From an uncultured Pseudomonas sp. (lineage in GTDB: Bacteria > Pseudomonadota > Gammaproteobacteria > Pseudomonadales > Pseudomonadaceae), in NCBI RefSeq assembly GCF_913774235.1, contig NZ_CAJYDW010000020.1, positions 1-64,000 of the forward strand: a stretch of DNA of 64,000 nt, read 5' to 3'. Below the pieces are notes generated by a model. It had not been told where the DNA came from and ran no database searches. It saw only the letters and a program-made list of their open reading frames with translations. Shown in pieces: positions 10,907-20,195 of the stretch; positions within the stretch are counted from its first letter, which is position 1; each line of letters opens with the position of its first letter. Made by a program: the position numbers and the translations under genes.

Positions 10907-11719
10907 ATGTACCTCATCGGCGATCAGCCTCCCTATGTCGATCAGTTGCGCCAGGCGCTGCAGGCCCTTCCCGCGCAACTGCTCAGTGGCGTGACGCCGA
11001 GTCGGCAGCCCCTGTACCTGAGTCCGGCCGAGCTGCTGCAGGACTGGATGCGTGACGACGAGGTCTATCTGATCCAGCAGGGCCCCTTGCGGGTGGTGCT
11101 GGATCAGCGGGCACTGTTCCAGCTCGACGAGGGCGACCTGATCGGCCTGGGCCAGACGCTCGACCTGCCCAGCCTCGGCTACGAGAGCGAGGCCGAGGTG
11201 CTGATCCAGCCCTATGGCCGCGAAGCCTTCCTGGCGGCGGCGACCGCCACCCCTGCCCAGCGCGACGCCTTGCTGCGCTATCTGCTGGGCCAGCAGGCGC
11301 TGCTGGCCCAGGCACTGATCCGCCTCAAGCCACCGATGACCCAGCCGGCCACGGGCTTTCGCCGCTATGCAGCGGGCGACGAGATCATCCGCCAGGGCGA
11401 TTCCGCCGAGCACGTCTTCGTCATCACCGAGGGCCACGCCGAGGCCTGGGTCGACGGCTGCAAGGTCGGAGAGGTTTGCCAGGATGAGATCGTCGGCGCC
11501 CTGGCGGTCTTCACCCATACGCCGCGCACGGCCAGCGTGATCGCCAAGACCGCCTGCACGGTGCTGGTGATCCCCCAGGACCAGTTCGTCGCACTGATGG
11601 AGACCACCCCGCGGATCGCCCACAGCCTGATCGAGAACATGGCGCGCCATATCGACTCGCTGAACAAGGAAGTGACCCGCCTGCGGGGCATCCCGGAACG
11701 ACCTTCCGGAAGCAATTAA
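10907..11719 (+). CDS. cbpA: Cyclic-nucleotide-binding protein (CbpA-like)
   Basis: The 270-residue protein has a degenerate N-terminal cNMP-like domain (about 1-135) and a C-terminal cNMP-binding domain (about 145-260). The latter has the phosphate-binding cassette ending in PRTASV. There is no DNA-binding HTH after it, so it is not a CRP-type transcription factor. In P. aeruginosa CbpA (PA4704) binds cAMP and localises to a cell pole, and its gene lies beside the prrF locus, as here. The ATG is preceded by AAGGAA. The Vfr-type site at 10861-10876 suggests a cAMP-Vfr circuit. Confidence 0.85.
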   Translation: MYLIGDQPPYVDQLRQALQALPAQLLSGVTPSRQPLYLSPAELLQDWMRDDEVYLIQQGPLRVVLDQRALFQLDEGDLIGLGQTLDLPSLGYESEAEVLIQPYGREAFLAAATATPAQRDALLRYLLGQQALLAQALIRLKPPMTQPATGFRRYAAGDEIIRQGDSAEHVFVITEGHAEAWVDGCKVGEVCQDEIVGALAVFTHTPRTASVIAKTACTVLVIPQDQFVALMETTPRIAHSLIENMARHIDSLNKEVTRLRGIPERPSGSN

Positions 11720-11738
11720 GAAATATTCTCGAATACGC

Positions 11739-11767
11739 TTGACGCTGGAATGAGAATTGTTATTATT
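11739..11767 (+). promoter_or_regulatory. prrF promoter with overlapping Fur box
   Basis: TTGACG (11739-11744) and TATTAT (11761-11766) are 16 bp apart. A Fur 7-1-7 site, TGAGAAT-T-GTTATTA (11751-11765), matches 12 of 14 consensus bases and covers the spacer and -10. Fe-Fur binding would block RNA polymerase, giving sRNA expression only in low iron. Confidence 0.88.
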
Positions 11768-11772
11768 CAACT

Positions 11773-11883
11773 CAGCCGGTCGCGAGACTGGTCGATAACT
11801 GAAGGTCCAGCAGTTGGTCTTTCGGGTTATCTCCTCATCAGGCTAATCACGGTTTTGGACCCGGCTCTGCCGGGTCTTTTTTT
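11773..11883 (+). ncRNA. prrF: PrrF iron-responsive small RNA
   Basis: This sRNA of about 110 nt carries the conserved PrrF/RyhB-like core CTCCTCATCAGGCTAATCAC (11831-11850), which base-pairs with mRNAs of iron-using proteins. It ends in a strong terminator. PrrF functions with Hfq to spare iron by silencing sodB, TCA-cycle and heme genes. In P. aeruginosa prrF1 and prrF2 are tandem at this locus next to cbpA. Only one copy is present here; a second would be elsewhere in the genome. The 5' end is inferred from the promoter. Confidence 0.9.
11858..11883 (+). terminator. prrF Rho-independent terminator
   Basis: The 8-bp stem GACCCGGC/GCCGGGTC with loop TCT is followed by eight Ts. It also separates prrF from the convergent deoA. 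Confidence 0.95.
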
Positions 11884-11899
11884 GTCTGCGATTCCTGAA

Positions 11900-13210
11900 T
11901 CAGCGCCGGTCGAATACCGGCGGAGCGAACCCCACCGGCCGGTAGTCGGTGAGCTCATAGGCGGCCCTTAGCTGAGCGTCGGCCTGAGCTGCGGCTGCGT
12001 CGTCCCGGGCATGGATGAGGCCCAAGGGTCGTCCCTCGCCCACCCACTCGCCTGGTAGGGCCAGCTCGGCAAGGCCTACGGCGGGATCTATGGCGTCTTC
12101 CGGGCGCTGTCGTCCTCCGCCGAGCGTCACCACCAGCAGCCCCAGGGCACGGGTATCGATCCGCCGTACCCACGCCGGACTCGACGGCTGGACGGCGCGC
12201 ACCACCGGCGCCCGCGACAGGTGCTGCCAGGGAGACGTCGTCAGGCCAGGGGGACCACCCAAGGCCTGGTTCATGGCGGCGAAGCGCTCCAAGGCCGCGC
12301 CGCTGTGCCAAGCTGCGAGCAACTGGCGCCTGGCCGCCATGGCATCTGCTGCCAGTCCAGCCAGTTGCAAGGCCTCTTCGGCCAGCGCCAGGACCACCTG
12401 CCAGAGGCGCTCGCTGCGGACCTCCCCAGCCAGCAAGGCGATGGCCTCCGCCACCTCCAAGGCATTGCCGGCGCTGCGGGCCAGAGGCTGCTCCATATCG
12501 GTGACCAGGGCGCGGGTGCGTACGCCAGCGGCCTCGGCGACCTGGACGATGCTGTCGGCCAGGCGCTGCGCCGCCTCCGTCTCGGCCATGAAGGCGCCGC
12601 CGCCGGTCTTGACGTCCATGACCAGTACGTCGAGGCCGGCAGCGAGTTTCTTCGCCAGGATGGAGGCGGTGATGAGGTCGACGGATTCCACCGTGGCCGT
12701 GACGTCGCGGATGGCATAGAGCCGACGATCGGCCGGGGCGAGATCGGCGTCGGGGCCGACGATGGCGCACCCCACCTCGGCCACCACCTGGCGAAAGCGC
12801 GCCAGCCCGGGGCGAATGCGATAGCCGGGAATGCTCTCCAGCTTGTCCAGGGTGCCACCGGTATGCCCCAGGCCGCGCCCGGATATCATCGGCACATGGC
12901 AACCACAGGCGGCGAGCAGGGGCGCCAGCACCAGGCTGGTGAGATCGCCCACGCCGCCGGTGGAATGCTTGTCCACCACCGGACCGGGCAGGTCCCAGCG
13001 CAGCACCTGGCCGCTGTCGCGCATGGCCAGGGTCAGGGCGGTACGCTCGGCGGCGGTCATGCCACGCAGCAGGGTGGCCATGGCGAAGGCGGCGATCTGG
13101 CCTTCGCTGAGGCTGTCGTCGGCGATGCCTTGCACGAAGCGCTGCAGGTCCGCCGCGGACAGCTCCAGGCCATCACGCTTCTGGCGGATCACCTCTTGGG
13201 CGAGCCACAT
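11900..13210 (-). CDS. deoA: Thymidine phosphorylase
   Basis: The 436-residue homodimeric enzyme splits thymidine or deoxyuridine with phosphate to give the base and 2-deoxyribose-1-phosphate. The phosphate-binding KHSTGGVGD (about residues 84-92) and the family signature SGRGLGHTGGTLDKLE (about 113-128) are intact. The ATG at 13208-13210 is chosen because it gives the family N-terminus (MWLAQEVIRQKRDG); the frame runs on upstream into cdd. It is the last gene of the nupC-tsx-cdd-deoA set. No deoC or deoB lies alongside, so use of the deoxyribose phosphate would need genes elsewhere. Confidence 0.93.
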   Translation of the reverse strand: MWLAQEVIRQKRDGLELSAADLQRFVQGIADDSLSEGQIAAFAMATLLRGMTAAERTALTLAMRDSGQVLRWDLPGPVVDKHSTGGVGDLTSLVLAPLLAACGCHVPMISGRGLGHTGGTLDKLESIPGYRIRPGLARFRQVVAEVGCAIVGPDADLAPADRRLYAIRDVTATVESVDLITASILAKKLAAGLDVLVMDVKTGGGAFMAETEAAQRLADSIVQVAEAAGVRTRALVTDMEQPLARSAGNALEVAEAIALLAGEVRSERLWQVVLALAEEALQLAGLAADAMAARRQLLAAWHSGAALERFAAMNQALGGPPGLTTSPWQHLSRAPVVRAVQPSSPAWVRRIDTRALGLLVVTLGGGRQRPEDAIDPAVGLAELALPGEWVGEGRPLGLIHARDDAAAAQADAQLRAAYELTDYRPVGFAPPVFDRR

Positions 13211-13221
13211 GGGCGGACTCC

Positions 13222-13635
13222 TTAGAAGTCGTCGAAGGCGCCGGGCAGCAGTTCGGCCAGGGTCCAAGTACGGGTCAGACCCGGCTGGCTGCCGCTGCAG
13301 ACGATGGTGGCGTCGGGCGCCATCAGCTCCAGCAGCACCTGGCGACAGGCACCGCAGGGACTGATCAGGGGCACACCCGGCGCATGGATGGCCATGGCGG
13401 TGAAGCTGCGCGGCGGCAGGCCCTGGCTGATGGCGGCGAACAGGGCGCTGCGTTCGGCGCAGTTGGTCAGGCCGTAGGAGATGTTCTCCACGTTGCAGCC
13501 GTGGACGACCCCGCCCTCGGCAGTCAGCAGGGCGGCGCCCACGGGAAACTCGGAGTGCGGGCAATAGGCGCGCGAGGCAGCGGTGACCGCTTCCGGCAGC
13601 AGCGCGGCCAGGTGCGCAGGCAAGTTGGTGCTCAT
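13222..13635 (-). CDS. cdd: Cytidine deaminase
   Basis: The 137-residue zinc enzyme deaminates cytidine and deoxycytidine to uridine and deoxyuridine. The zinc and catalytic motifs NCAERSAL (Cys plus Glu) and PCGACRQ are present, as is the substrate-binding NVEN. The short length fits the tetrameric class. The ATG at 13633-13635 has GGGAGA upstream. It lies 11 nt before deoA and feeds its product to it. Confidence 0.93.
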   Translation of the reverse strand: MSTNLPAHLAALLPEAVTAASRAYCPHSEFPVGAALLTAEGGVVHGCNVENISYGLTNCAERSALFAAISQGLPPRSFTAMAIHAPGVPLISPCGACRQVLLELMAPDATIVCSGSQPGLTRTWTLAELLPGAFDDF

Positions 13636-13648
13636 GTCAGTCTCCCGA

Positions 13649-14584
13649 TCAGAATTGATAGCCCACCCCCGCATAGTAGCCCCAGCCGTTGGAGCGCCCC
13701 TCGAAGGAGCCCTCGCCGAAATTCAGCTCGGTGCCATCCCGCCAGTTGCCGCCATTGTGGAAGTGGCGCGCGGCGAACATGAAGCGCAGGTGGGTGAAGG
13801 CATAGAGCAGCACGTTGGTGGACACGGTGGCGTTGGCCGTGCGGCCCGGCTCGTCGCCCAACTTCGAGCCGAAATCGAAGTTGGTGAAGCCGACATAGGT
13901 CAGGGAGGCGCCGTTATCGAACTTGGCCAGCGGCCAGATGTACTTGAGCTGCGCCCGATAGCCGTCCCAGGAATCCTCGTTGGCGGCGCCATAGTTTTCC
14001 CACTGGCGGCGGCCGTAGAGGTTGGCGGACAGCAGTACCGGGGTATGGGTCTCGATGTCGGTACCGAAGCCGGCGTAGAGGGTGTTCTGCCGACTGGCCT
14101 GGCTGCTGCCGTGATCGTAGATCCAGTCGAAGGCCAGGTACCACTCCTTGAACGGTCCGAAGGCCAGCGAGCGACCGGTTAACTGATCGATGGAAATCCG
14201 CGGCTCGTGTTCCATGAACAGCGGCGAACCGCGATCCCATACCCCGCTGTCATGGCTGTTGCCGATGCCCAGTACCCTGGGTACGTCGATGTAGCCATAG
14301 AGTTCGAAGGGCCCCTTGCGGCCGAAGTACTCGTACTCCAGATAGACGTCGTCCACGGGCTGCGGGCCGAAGCTGATGTCCTTGCTGCCGATCAGGGTCA
14401 GATCCTGGTTGTACCAGGACGACAGATAGGGCGAGCGATTGTCCGTCTGTTGCGCGGCGGGACTGGCGGTCTCGCCCTGGGCGCTGTCGGTAGCGACGGC
14501 AGGGGCGGCGAATAGCGGAGCACTGCAGCAGAAGAGGAGCGGTAGCGCGCCGAGGTGCGCGCGACGGAGGCGGGAAAACGTCAT
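13649..14584 (-). CDS. tsx: Nucleoside-specific outer-membrane channel (Tsx/OmpK family)
   Basis: The 311-residue protein has a signal peptide followed by a short Ala/Thr/Gln linker. A 12-strand-type porin domain then begins at SPYLSSWYNQDLTLIG and ends in the terminal aromatic ...GVGYQF typical of Omp85-assembled barrels. Tsx channels pass nucleosides across the outer membrane. Its position between nupC (inner membrane) and cdd/deoA supports nucleoside uptake. The ATG at 14582-14584 begins the signal peptide; an open frame upstream lacks one. Confidence 0.88.
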   Translation of the reverse strand: MTFSRLRRAHLGALPLLFCCSAPLFAAPAVATDSAQGETASPAAQQTDNRSPYLSSWYNQDLTLIGSKDISFGPQPVDDVYLEYEYFGRKGPFELYGYIDVPRVLGIGNSHDSGVWDRGSPLFMEHEPRISIDQLTGRSLAFGPFKEWYLAFDWIYDHGSSQASRQNTLYAGFGTDIETHTPVLLSANLYGRRQWENYGAANEDSWDGYRAQLKYIWPLAKFDNGASLTYVGFTNFDFGSKLGDEPGRTANATVSTNVLLYAFTHLRFMFAARHFHNGGNWRDGTELNFGEGSFEGRSNGWGYYAGVGYQF

Positions 14585-14708
14585 GCGGAGTTGTTCCTGA
14601 GCTAAGACTTTAAGAAGCCGCGGACGGCTCGTGGCGGCGAAGCAGGGGCGCACCACGGTCATCCGCTGTTACGTTTTGGCGCATCCAGGACAGCTGTGCA
14701 CCATAAAG

Positions 14709-14724
14709 TGGACCGAATGGTCCA
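14709..14724. repeat. Short perfect inverted repeat in the nupC-tsx gap
   Basis: TGGACC-GAAT-GGTCCA lies 12 nt after the nupC stop and 124 nt before tsx. It has no T run, so it is not a standard terminator. It may be an operator or mRNA processing hairpin for differential expression of the two genes. Confidence 0.35.
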
Positions 14725-14736
14725 ATCGACATCGAG

Positions 14737-15999
14737 CTAGAGACCGATGAAGAAGCCGGCCAGAGCCGCGCTCATCAGATTGGCCAGGGTGCCGCCAAGC
14801 ATGGCGCGCAGACCCAGTTGCGCCAGTTCGTGACGGCGCTGAGGCGCGATGCCACCCAGACCGCCGAGCTGGATGGCGATGGAAGAGAAATTGGCGAAGC
14901 CACAGAGGGCGAAGGTGACGATGACCTGGGTATGCGCCGACAGCGGCTGGACACCGGCGGCCGCGGACTTGACCGGGTCCAAGTAGGTCGAGAGATCGGC
15001 GTAGGCGACGAATTCGTTGAGCACCAGCTTCTGGCCGATGAAGCCGCCGGCCTGCACCGCCTCGCTCCAGGGCACGCCGATGAGGAAGGCCACCGGCGCC
15101 AACAGATAGCCCAGCACCAGTTGCATGCTCAGTTGCGGCATGCCGAACCAGCCACCGCACCAGCCAAGGATGCCGTTGAGCAGGGCAATCAGGGCGATGA
15201 AGGCCAGCAGCATGGCGCCCACCGCCAGGGCGATGCGCAAGCCGACCTGGGCCCCCTCCGCCGCCGCGTCTATGACGTTGGCCGGACGCTCCTCGCCCTC
15301 CCCCAGGGTCTTCATGGTCTGGTCGCGCGGCTGCTCGGTCTCCGGCTCCATCAGCTTGGCCATCAGCAGACCGCCTGGCGCGGCCATGAAGCTGGCGGCG
15401 ATCAGGTATTTCAGCTCCACCCCCATGCCAGCGTAGCCCAGCAGCACCGAGCCAGCCACCGCGGCGAAGCCCCCGACCATGATGGCGAACAACTCCGAGC
15501 GCGTGAGATCGGCGATGAAGGGCCGTACCACCAGGGGCATTTCCGACTGACCGAGGAACAGCGTGGCGGTGACCGTGGTGGACTCCACCCGGCTGGTGCC
15601 GAGCAGGGCATGCAGCGCGCCGCCCACCAGGCGAATGATCCAGCCCATGATGCCCAGGTAGTAGAGCACCGCGATCAGGCTGCCGAAGAAGACGATCAGC
15701 GGCAGCACCCGTACGGCGAAGACGAAGCCGCCGTTACCGAAGTACTCGAACATCTTGGGTCCGGCGAGACCGCCGAAGAGGAATTCAATGCCCTTGTCGG
15801 CATAGAGCTGCAGCGAGGCGACGGCGCCGGAGACACCGCCGAGTACCTCCTGACCCCAGGGGATATAGAGCACGAACAGGCCAAGACCGGCCTGCAAGAG
15901 GAAGGCGGCGAGTACGGTACGCACTCGAATGGCGCGGCGCTGACGGGAGAAGAGGATGGCGATCGCCACCAGCAACAGCATGCCCAACACAGAGATCAT
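14737..15999 (-). CDS. nupC: Concentrative nucleoside transporter, NupC/CNT family
   Basis: The 420-residue inner-membrane protein has about ten hydrophobic segments and the CNT-family core ([27 protein letters not shown]). The family imports nucleosides in symport with H+ or Na+. The ATG at 15997-15999 has AGGAG 7 nt upstream. It is probably the first gene of the nucleoside cluster. The 5' region contains an 8-bp inverted repeat at 16018-16037. Confidence 0.9.
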   Translation of the reverse strand: MISVLGMLLLVAIAILFSRQRRAIRVRTVLAAFLLQAGLGLFVLYIPWGQEVLGGVSGAVASLQLYADKGIEFLFGGLAGPKMFEYFGNGGFVFAVRVLPLIVFFGSLIAVLYYLGIMGWIIRLVGGALHALLGTSRVESTTVTATLFLGQSEMPLVVRPFIADLTRSELFAIMVGGFAAVAGSVLLGYAGMGVELKYLIAASFMAAPGGLLMAKLMEPETEQPRDQTMKTLGEGEERPANVIDAAAEGAQVGLRIALAVGAMLLAFIALIALLNGILGWCGGWFGMPQLSMQLVLGYLLAPVAFLIGVPWSEAVQAGGFIGQKLVLNEFVAYADLSTYLDPVKSAAAGVQPLSAHTQVIVTFALCGFANFSSIAIQLGGLGGIAPQRRHELAQLGLRAMLGGTLANLMSAALAGFFIGL

Positions 16000-16017
16000 C
16001 GACGGACTCCTCAACAG

Positions 16018-16037
16018 GATCGCCGATTGCGGCGATC
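16018..16037. repeat. Inverted repeat upstream of nupC
   Basis: GATCGCCG-ATTG-CGGCGATC is a perfect 8-bp dyad, 19 bp before the nupC start codon. Its place in the presumed 5' leader makes it a candidate operator for a nucleoside-responsive repressor or a translation-modulating hairpin. No regulator gene lies beside it. Confidence 0.4.
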
Positions 16038-16105
16038 GATGGGCGAAATCCGTAAGCAAGGCGCCTGCCAGATCCTGTCTGGGCGATCAGCTTTTTTGTG
16101 ACTGG

Positions 16106-16813
16106 TCAGTCAGCGAGACGCAGCGGTTGTGCCAATTGCAGACCCGCGGGCGAGAGCTGCGCACCATAGGCCAGTACCTGCACGCCCTGCCGGCGCGCCT
16201 CGGCCAGGGCCAGGGCATAGGCGGCATCGATTTCCGCCGCCGGGCGCACCGCCTCGATGCCGTCGAGCAGCACGCAATAGAGCAATACCGCACGCTGCCC
16301 TGCCGCAGCCAGCGCCGCCAACTCGCGCAGATGGCGGGCACCGCGGGTGGTGACCGCATCGGGGAAGGCGGCGATGGCGCTGTCGGCGAAGCCCAGGGTG
16401 ACGCTCTTCACCTCCAGGTACAGCGGCCCGGCGGGATACTCCAGGCGAAAGTCGGCACGACTGTTTTCCAGGCCGTAGGCCACTTCCCGCCGTAGGCTGG
16501 TGAAGCCGGCCAGCTCGGGGATGGCGCCGGCCAACAGGGCTTCCTCCACCAGGCGATTGGCGCGGGCGGTATTGATGCAGGCCAGGCGCCCGTGATCCGT
16601 CTCCACCAATTCCCAGGTGCCCGGCAGCTTGCGCTTCGGCCCGCTGGCCCGGCTGAACCAGACCCGGGCTCTAGCCGGTTGGCAATTGAGCATGGACCCG
16701 GTGTTGGGGCAGTGCAGGGTCAGCACCTCGCCGCTGGCGGTCTCGATGTCGGCGAGAAAGCGCTTGTAGCGGCGCAGCAGGCGGCCTTCCTCCAGCGGTG
16801 GGTCGAATCTCAC
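16106..16813 (-). CDS. sfsA: DNA/RNA nuclease SfsA
   Basis: The 235-residue protein matches SfsA throughout: N-terminal OB-like part ([10 protein letters not shown]), LHCPNTGSM and the nuclease-like core (SRADFRL then YLEVKSVTL, a D-x(n)-ExK arrangement). SfsA was named as a maltose-gene stimulator and has nuclease activity in vitro; its physiological role is uncertain. It overlaps the upstream aminotransferase stop by ATGA, so they are co-transcribed. Confidence 0.92.
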   Translation of the reverse strand: MRFDPPLEEGRLLRRYKRFLADIETASGEVLTLHCPNTGSMLNCQPARARVWFSRASGPKRKLPGTWELVETDHGRLACINTARANRLVEEALLAGAIPELAGFTSLRREVAYGLENSRADFRLEYPAGPLYLEVKSVTLGFADSAIAAFPDAVTTRGARHLRELAALAAAGQRAVLLYCVLLDGIEAVRPAAEIDAAYALALAEARRQGVQVLAYGAQLSPAGLQLAQPLRLAD

Positions 16814-17985
16814 CGCGCGCTCCAGCGTTGCAGGCCCTGGGCGATGCGGGCGACGGCCTCTTCCAGGCGCGGCAGCGACTGGGTGTAGGCGAAGCGCACA
16901 TGGGTGTCGGCGCGATGGCGACCGAAGTCCAGGCCGGGGGTGATGGCCACGTGCTCGGTCTCCAGCAGGAACTGGCAGAAGGCATAGGCATCGCCACCGA
17001 AGGCGGAAATGTCGGCATAGAGATAGAAGGCGCCCTGAGGCTCGACGGCGATCTCGAAGCCCAGCCCACGCAGCGCCGGCAGCAGGTAGTCGCGGCGACG
17101 GGCGAATTCGGCGCGGCGCTCCTCGAAGATGGCCATGGCCTCCGGGGTGAAACAGGCCAGGGCGGCCTGCTGGGCGACGGTGGAGGCGCTGATGTAGAGA
17201 TTCTGCGCCAGCTTTTCCAGCTCCGGCACGGCGGCACGCGGCGCCACTAGCCAGCCGAGCCGCCAGCCGGTCATGCCGAAATACTTGGAGAAGCTGTTGA
17301 GCACGAAGGCCGAGTCATCCACCTCCAGCACGCTGGGGGCATCCAGGCCATAGGTCAGGCCGTGGTAGATCTCGTCCACCACCAGATGCCCACCACGCGC
17401 CTGGAGACTGGCCGACAAGGCGGCGAGTTCCTCGCGATCGAGCAGGGTCCCGGTCGGATTGGCCGGCGAGGCCACCAGGGCACCGACACTGTCCGGCTGC
17501 CAATGGCGCTCGACCAGTTCAGGGGTGAGTTGATAGCGGCTATCGGCACCGACCGGGATCAACTGGGCCGCGCCCTCTACCAGCCGCAGGAAGTGGCGAT
17601 TGCAGGGATAACCGGGATCGGCCAACAGCCAGTGACGACCGGGATCGACCAGCAGGGCACTGGCCAGCAGCAGGGCACCGGAGCCGCCCGGGGTGACCAG
17701 CACCCGCTCCGGGTCGAGGTCGACGCCGTAGCGCTCGCCATAGAAGGAGGCGATGGCGCGGCGCAACTCCGGCAGGCCACGGGCCGCGGTGTAGCGGGTC
17801 TGGCCCGCGGCCAAGGCGGCCTGACCGGCGGCGACCACCGGCGCGGCGGTGGTGAAGTCGGGTTCGCCGATCTCCAGGTGGATGACGTCGTGCCCGGCGG
17901 CCTGGAGCTGGTTGGCACGCTCCAGCAGAGCCATGACGTGGAAGGGCTCGATGGCCTGGCTGCGGGCGCTGTAGGAATTGGACAT
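16810..17985 (-). CDS. Class I/II pyridoxal-phosphate aminotransferase
   Basis: The 391-residue fold-type I enzyme shows the PLP-lysine motif [25 protein letters not shown], and the conserved C-terminal arginine region (HVRFAYTQS). The exact amino donor cannot be told from sequence. The ATG at 17983-17985 gives the family N-terminus; the upstream extension looks non-coding. Its place upstream of sfsA and divergent from dksA is conserved in Pseudomonas (PA4722-like). Confidence 0.88.
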   Translation of the reverse strand: MSNSYSARSQAIEPFHVMALLERANQLQAAGHDVIHLEIGEPDFTTAAPVVAAGQAALAAGQTRYTAARGLPELRRAIASFYGERYGVDLDPERVLVTPGGSGALLLASALLVDPGRHWLLADPGYPCNRHFLRLVEGAAQLIPVGADSRYQLTPELVERHWQPDSVGALVASPANPTGTLLDREELAALSASLQARGGHLVVDEIYHGLTYGLDAPSVLEVDDSAFVLNSFSKYFGMTGWRLGWLVAPRAAVPELEKLAQNLYISASTVAQQAALACFTPEAMAIFEERRAEFARRRDYLLPALRGLGFEIAVEPQGAFYLYADISAFGGDAYAFCQFLLETEHVAITPGLDFGRHRADTHVRFAYTQSLPRLEEAVARIAQGLQRWSAR

Positions 17986-18276
17986 GGACGAGGTCCGAAC
18001 TTGTGGCGAAGGCGGGATTCTAACCAAGGCTTCGCAGACCGGCATCCGCCGCGTCAGCACGGAGCGGGAGGCCGGTAGTAGCGCCCCCTGGAAGCTTCTG
18101 GTAAGTTCGCCGGCTTGCATCCGCAGGGCGACTGGCCAGTCGAGAACATATTCAGCCTGGCGTCGGCAATGCGCGGAACGCCGCTGGCATCCCCAGCCCC
18201 CGGGCGTTCCATCATGGAGAGGCCTGGAAACGCATCCAGCCTGTGGACAGGATCAGCGAAAGTGAGAGGGTCAATC

Positions 18277-18720
18277 ATGCCCAGCGAAGCAAATCAGCAG
18301 AACAATCATCTGGCCCGTGGCTACGAACCCTATGAGCCCACCAAGGGCGAGGAATACATGAGTGAGCGTATGCGCGCCCACTTCACCGCCATCCTGAACA
18401 AGTGGAAGCAGGAACTGCGCGAGGAAGTCGACCGCACCGTGCACCATATGAAGGAAGAAGCGGCCAACTTCGCCGATCCGGCCGATCGCGCTACCCAGGA
18501 AGAGGAATTCAGCCTGGAACTGCGCGCCCGCGACCGCGAGCGCAAGCTGATCAAGAAGATCGACGAAACCCTGCAGCTGATCGAAGACAACGAGTACGGC
18601 TGGTGCGATTCCTGCGGCGTGGAAATCGGTATCCGCCGCCTGGAAGCCCGTCCCACCGCCAGCCTGTGCATCGATTGCAAGACGCTGGCGGAAATCCGCG
18701 AGAAGCAGACCGGGACCTGA
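18277..18720 (+). CDS. dksA: RNA polymerase-binding transcription factor DksA
   Basis: The 147-residue protein has the coiled-coil (about residues 30-110) with the tip acidic residues (ANFADPADRA). A C4 zinc finger follows (CDSC...CIDC), the canonical zinc-binding DksA rather than the cysteine-poor DksA2. With ppGpp it represses rRNA promoters, such as those at the left edge, and activates amino-acid promoters. The ATG at 18277 has GAGAGGG upstream; the longer frame lacks support. A terminator follows at 18741. Confidence 0.96.
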   Translation: MPSEANQQNNHLARGYEPYEPTKGEEYMSERMRAHFTAILNKWKQELREEVDRTVHHMKEEAANFADPADRATQEEEFSLELRARDRERKLIKKIDETLQLIEDNEYGWCDSCGVEIGIRRLEARPTASLCIDCKTLAEIREKQTGT

Positions 18721-18740
18721 GTCCTGCTGCCTCACCGACG

Positions 18741-18763
18741 AGGGCGCTACGGCGCCCTTTGTT
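18741..18763 (+). terminator. Terminator between dksA and gluQ
   Basis: The stem AGGGCGC-TACG-GCGCCCT is followed by TTGTT. The T tract is short, so termination may be partial and allow gluQ read-through. Confidence 0.6.
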
Positions 18764-18788
18764 CTATCCGGCATTCACAGGATGAGCT

Positions 18789-19682
18789 ATGTCCAGGCGC
18801 CCCTATGTCGGTCGTTTCGCCCCTACCCCCAGTGGCTACCTGCATTTCGGCTCGCTGGTGGCGGCCCTTGCCTCCTACCTGGATGCCCGCGCCGCCGGTG
18901 GTCGTTGGCTGGTGCGCATGGAAGACCTGGACCCACCCCGCGAGATGCCCGGTGCCCAGGCCGCCATCCTCCAGACCCTGGAAGCCTACGGTTTCGAGTG
19001 GGATGGCCCGGTGCTGCGCCAGAGCGAACGCCTGGACGCCTATCGCGCGGTCATCCAGCAGTGGCTGGCCAGCGGCCTGGCTTACGCCTGCGACTGCTCG
19101 CGCAAGCAACTCGAAGGCAGCGGCGGCCTCTATCCCGGCTACTGCCGTAACCGCGGCCTGCCCAGCGCAGAGGCCGCCATCCGCATCCGTGTACCGGAAC
19201 TGGAGTATCGCTTCGTCGACCGGGTGCAGGGCGAATTCCGCCAGCATCTGGGCAGCGAGGTGGGCGACTTCGTCATCCAGCGCCGCGACGGCCTGATCGC
19301 CTATCAGTTGGCGGTGGTCATGGACGACGCCCTGCAGGGCATGACCGACGTGGTACGCGGCGCCGACCTGCTCGACTCCACGCCGCGCCAGCTCTACCTG
19401 CAGGAACTGCTCGGCCATCCGGCGCCGCGCTATCTGCATGTGCCGCTGCTGATCCAGCCCGACGGCCATAAGCTGGGCAAGCGCTATCGCTCACCGCCGC
19501 TGCCCCCGGAACAGGCCGGGGCCCTATTGGTACGCGCCCTGCGCACCCTGGGCCAGCCCGTCGCGACTGACCTGGCCGAGGAAACGCCCGCCCGGGTGCT
19601 GGCCTGGGGCGTCGCCCATTGGGATGCCGAGCGGATCCCGCGAGTGCGTCATCTGGCCGAGGCCCAGCTGCCGGCTCAGTAA
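18789..19682 (+). CDS. gluQ: Glutamyl-Q tRNA(Asp) synthetase
   Basis: The 297-residue protein is a truncated glutamyl-tRNA synthetase (catalytic domain only). It attaches glutamate to the queuosine base of tRNA-Asp. The HIGH-like motif appears as PSGYLHFGS and the KMSKS counterpart as KLGKR. Cysteines of the zinc site lie in CDCSRKQ and YCRNRG. The dksA-gluQ order is widely conserved. It overlaps the convergent VOC gene by 7 nt at the 3' end. Confidence 0.93.
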   Translation: MSRRPYVGRFAPTPSGYLHFGSLVAALASYLDARAAGGRWLVRMEDLDPPREMPGAQAAILQTLEAYGFEWDGPVLRQSERLDAYRAVIQQWLASGLAYACDCSRKQLEGSGGLYPGYCRNRGLPSAEAAIRIRVPELEYRFVDRVQGEFRQHLGSEVGDFVIQRRDGLIAYQLAVVMDDALQGMTDVVRGADLLDSTPRQLYLQELLGHPAPRYLHVPLLIQPDGHKLGKRYRSPPLPPEQAGALLVRALRTLGQPVATDLAEETPARVLAWGVAHWDAERIPRVRHLAEAQLPAQ

Positions 19683-20092
19683 TTGGGCCAGAGCCCGGGC
19701 GTGGCAAGCTCCAGCAGATGCCCATCCGGGTCGCGGAAATACAGACTGATGGCGCCGCGCGGCCACGGGGTGCGTTCCTCGGTGGCTACCCCGGCGGCCT
19801 CCAGGTGGACCACCCAGGCGTCCAGCTCGGCGGCGGTGATCGCCAAGGCAAGGTGCTGGCAACCCTGGGCGCCATGGGGCGGAATGCGCCCGCAGGGCAG
19901 CTCCACCGCCTGCTCGGTGCTGCCCTGCTGAAACAGCAGCAGCACGCTGGCACCTATTGCGTAGGCGGCCAGACGTTCGTCGGCGAACGTGGGCGTGAGC
20001 CCCAGCACCTCTTCATAGAAGCGCCGGGCCCTGGGCAGATCGGCGACATAGAGCGCGGTTTCCAGAACGGCCTGAAGCCGAGGGGCGGTCAT
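19676..20092 (-). CDS. VOC family protein (glyoxalase/bleomycin-resistance fold)
   Basis: This 138-residue single-module VOC protein has conserved LYVADLPRARRFYEEVLGL and a C-terminal YFRDPDGHLLELATP carrying a Glu/His metal-ligand pattern. The substrate is unknown: the superfamily includes glyoxalases, dioxygenases and resistance proteins. It is transcribed against gluQ and cbrA and is not part of either operon. Confidence 0.85.
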   Translation of the reverse strand: MTAPRLQAVLETALYVADLPRARRFYEEVLGLTPTFADERLAAYAIGASVLLLFQQGSTEQAVELPCGRIPPHGAQGCQHLALAITAAELDAWVVHLEAAGVATEERTPWPRGAISLYFRDPDGHLLELATPGLWPNY

Positions 20093-20195
20093 CGAAGATC
20101 TCCAACGGCAAAGAAGCCCTTACGGTAGAACCGTCGCCCTCCGGGGTACAGCGCTTTTGCTTTACCATGGCGCCATCGCCGTTCGGGAAGCGCGC

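Noticed and set aside
10907-11719. CRP-like transcription factor
   Set aside because: The cyclic nucleotide-binding domain is present, but there is no C-terminal HTH.
18789-19682. Degenerate or inactive glutamyl-tRNA synthetase because of KLGKR instead of KMSKS
   Set aside because: GluQ proteins are naturally short and the KMSKS-like motif varies in them. The dksA-gluQ linkage supports a normal gluQ.
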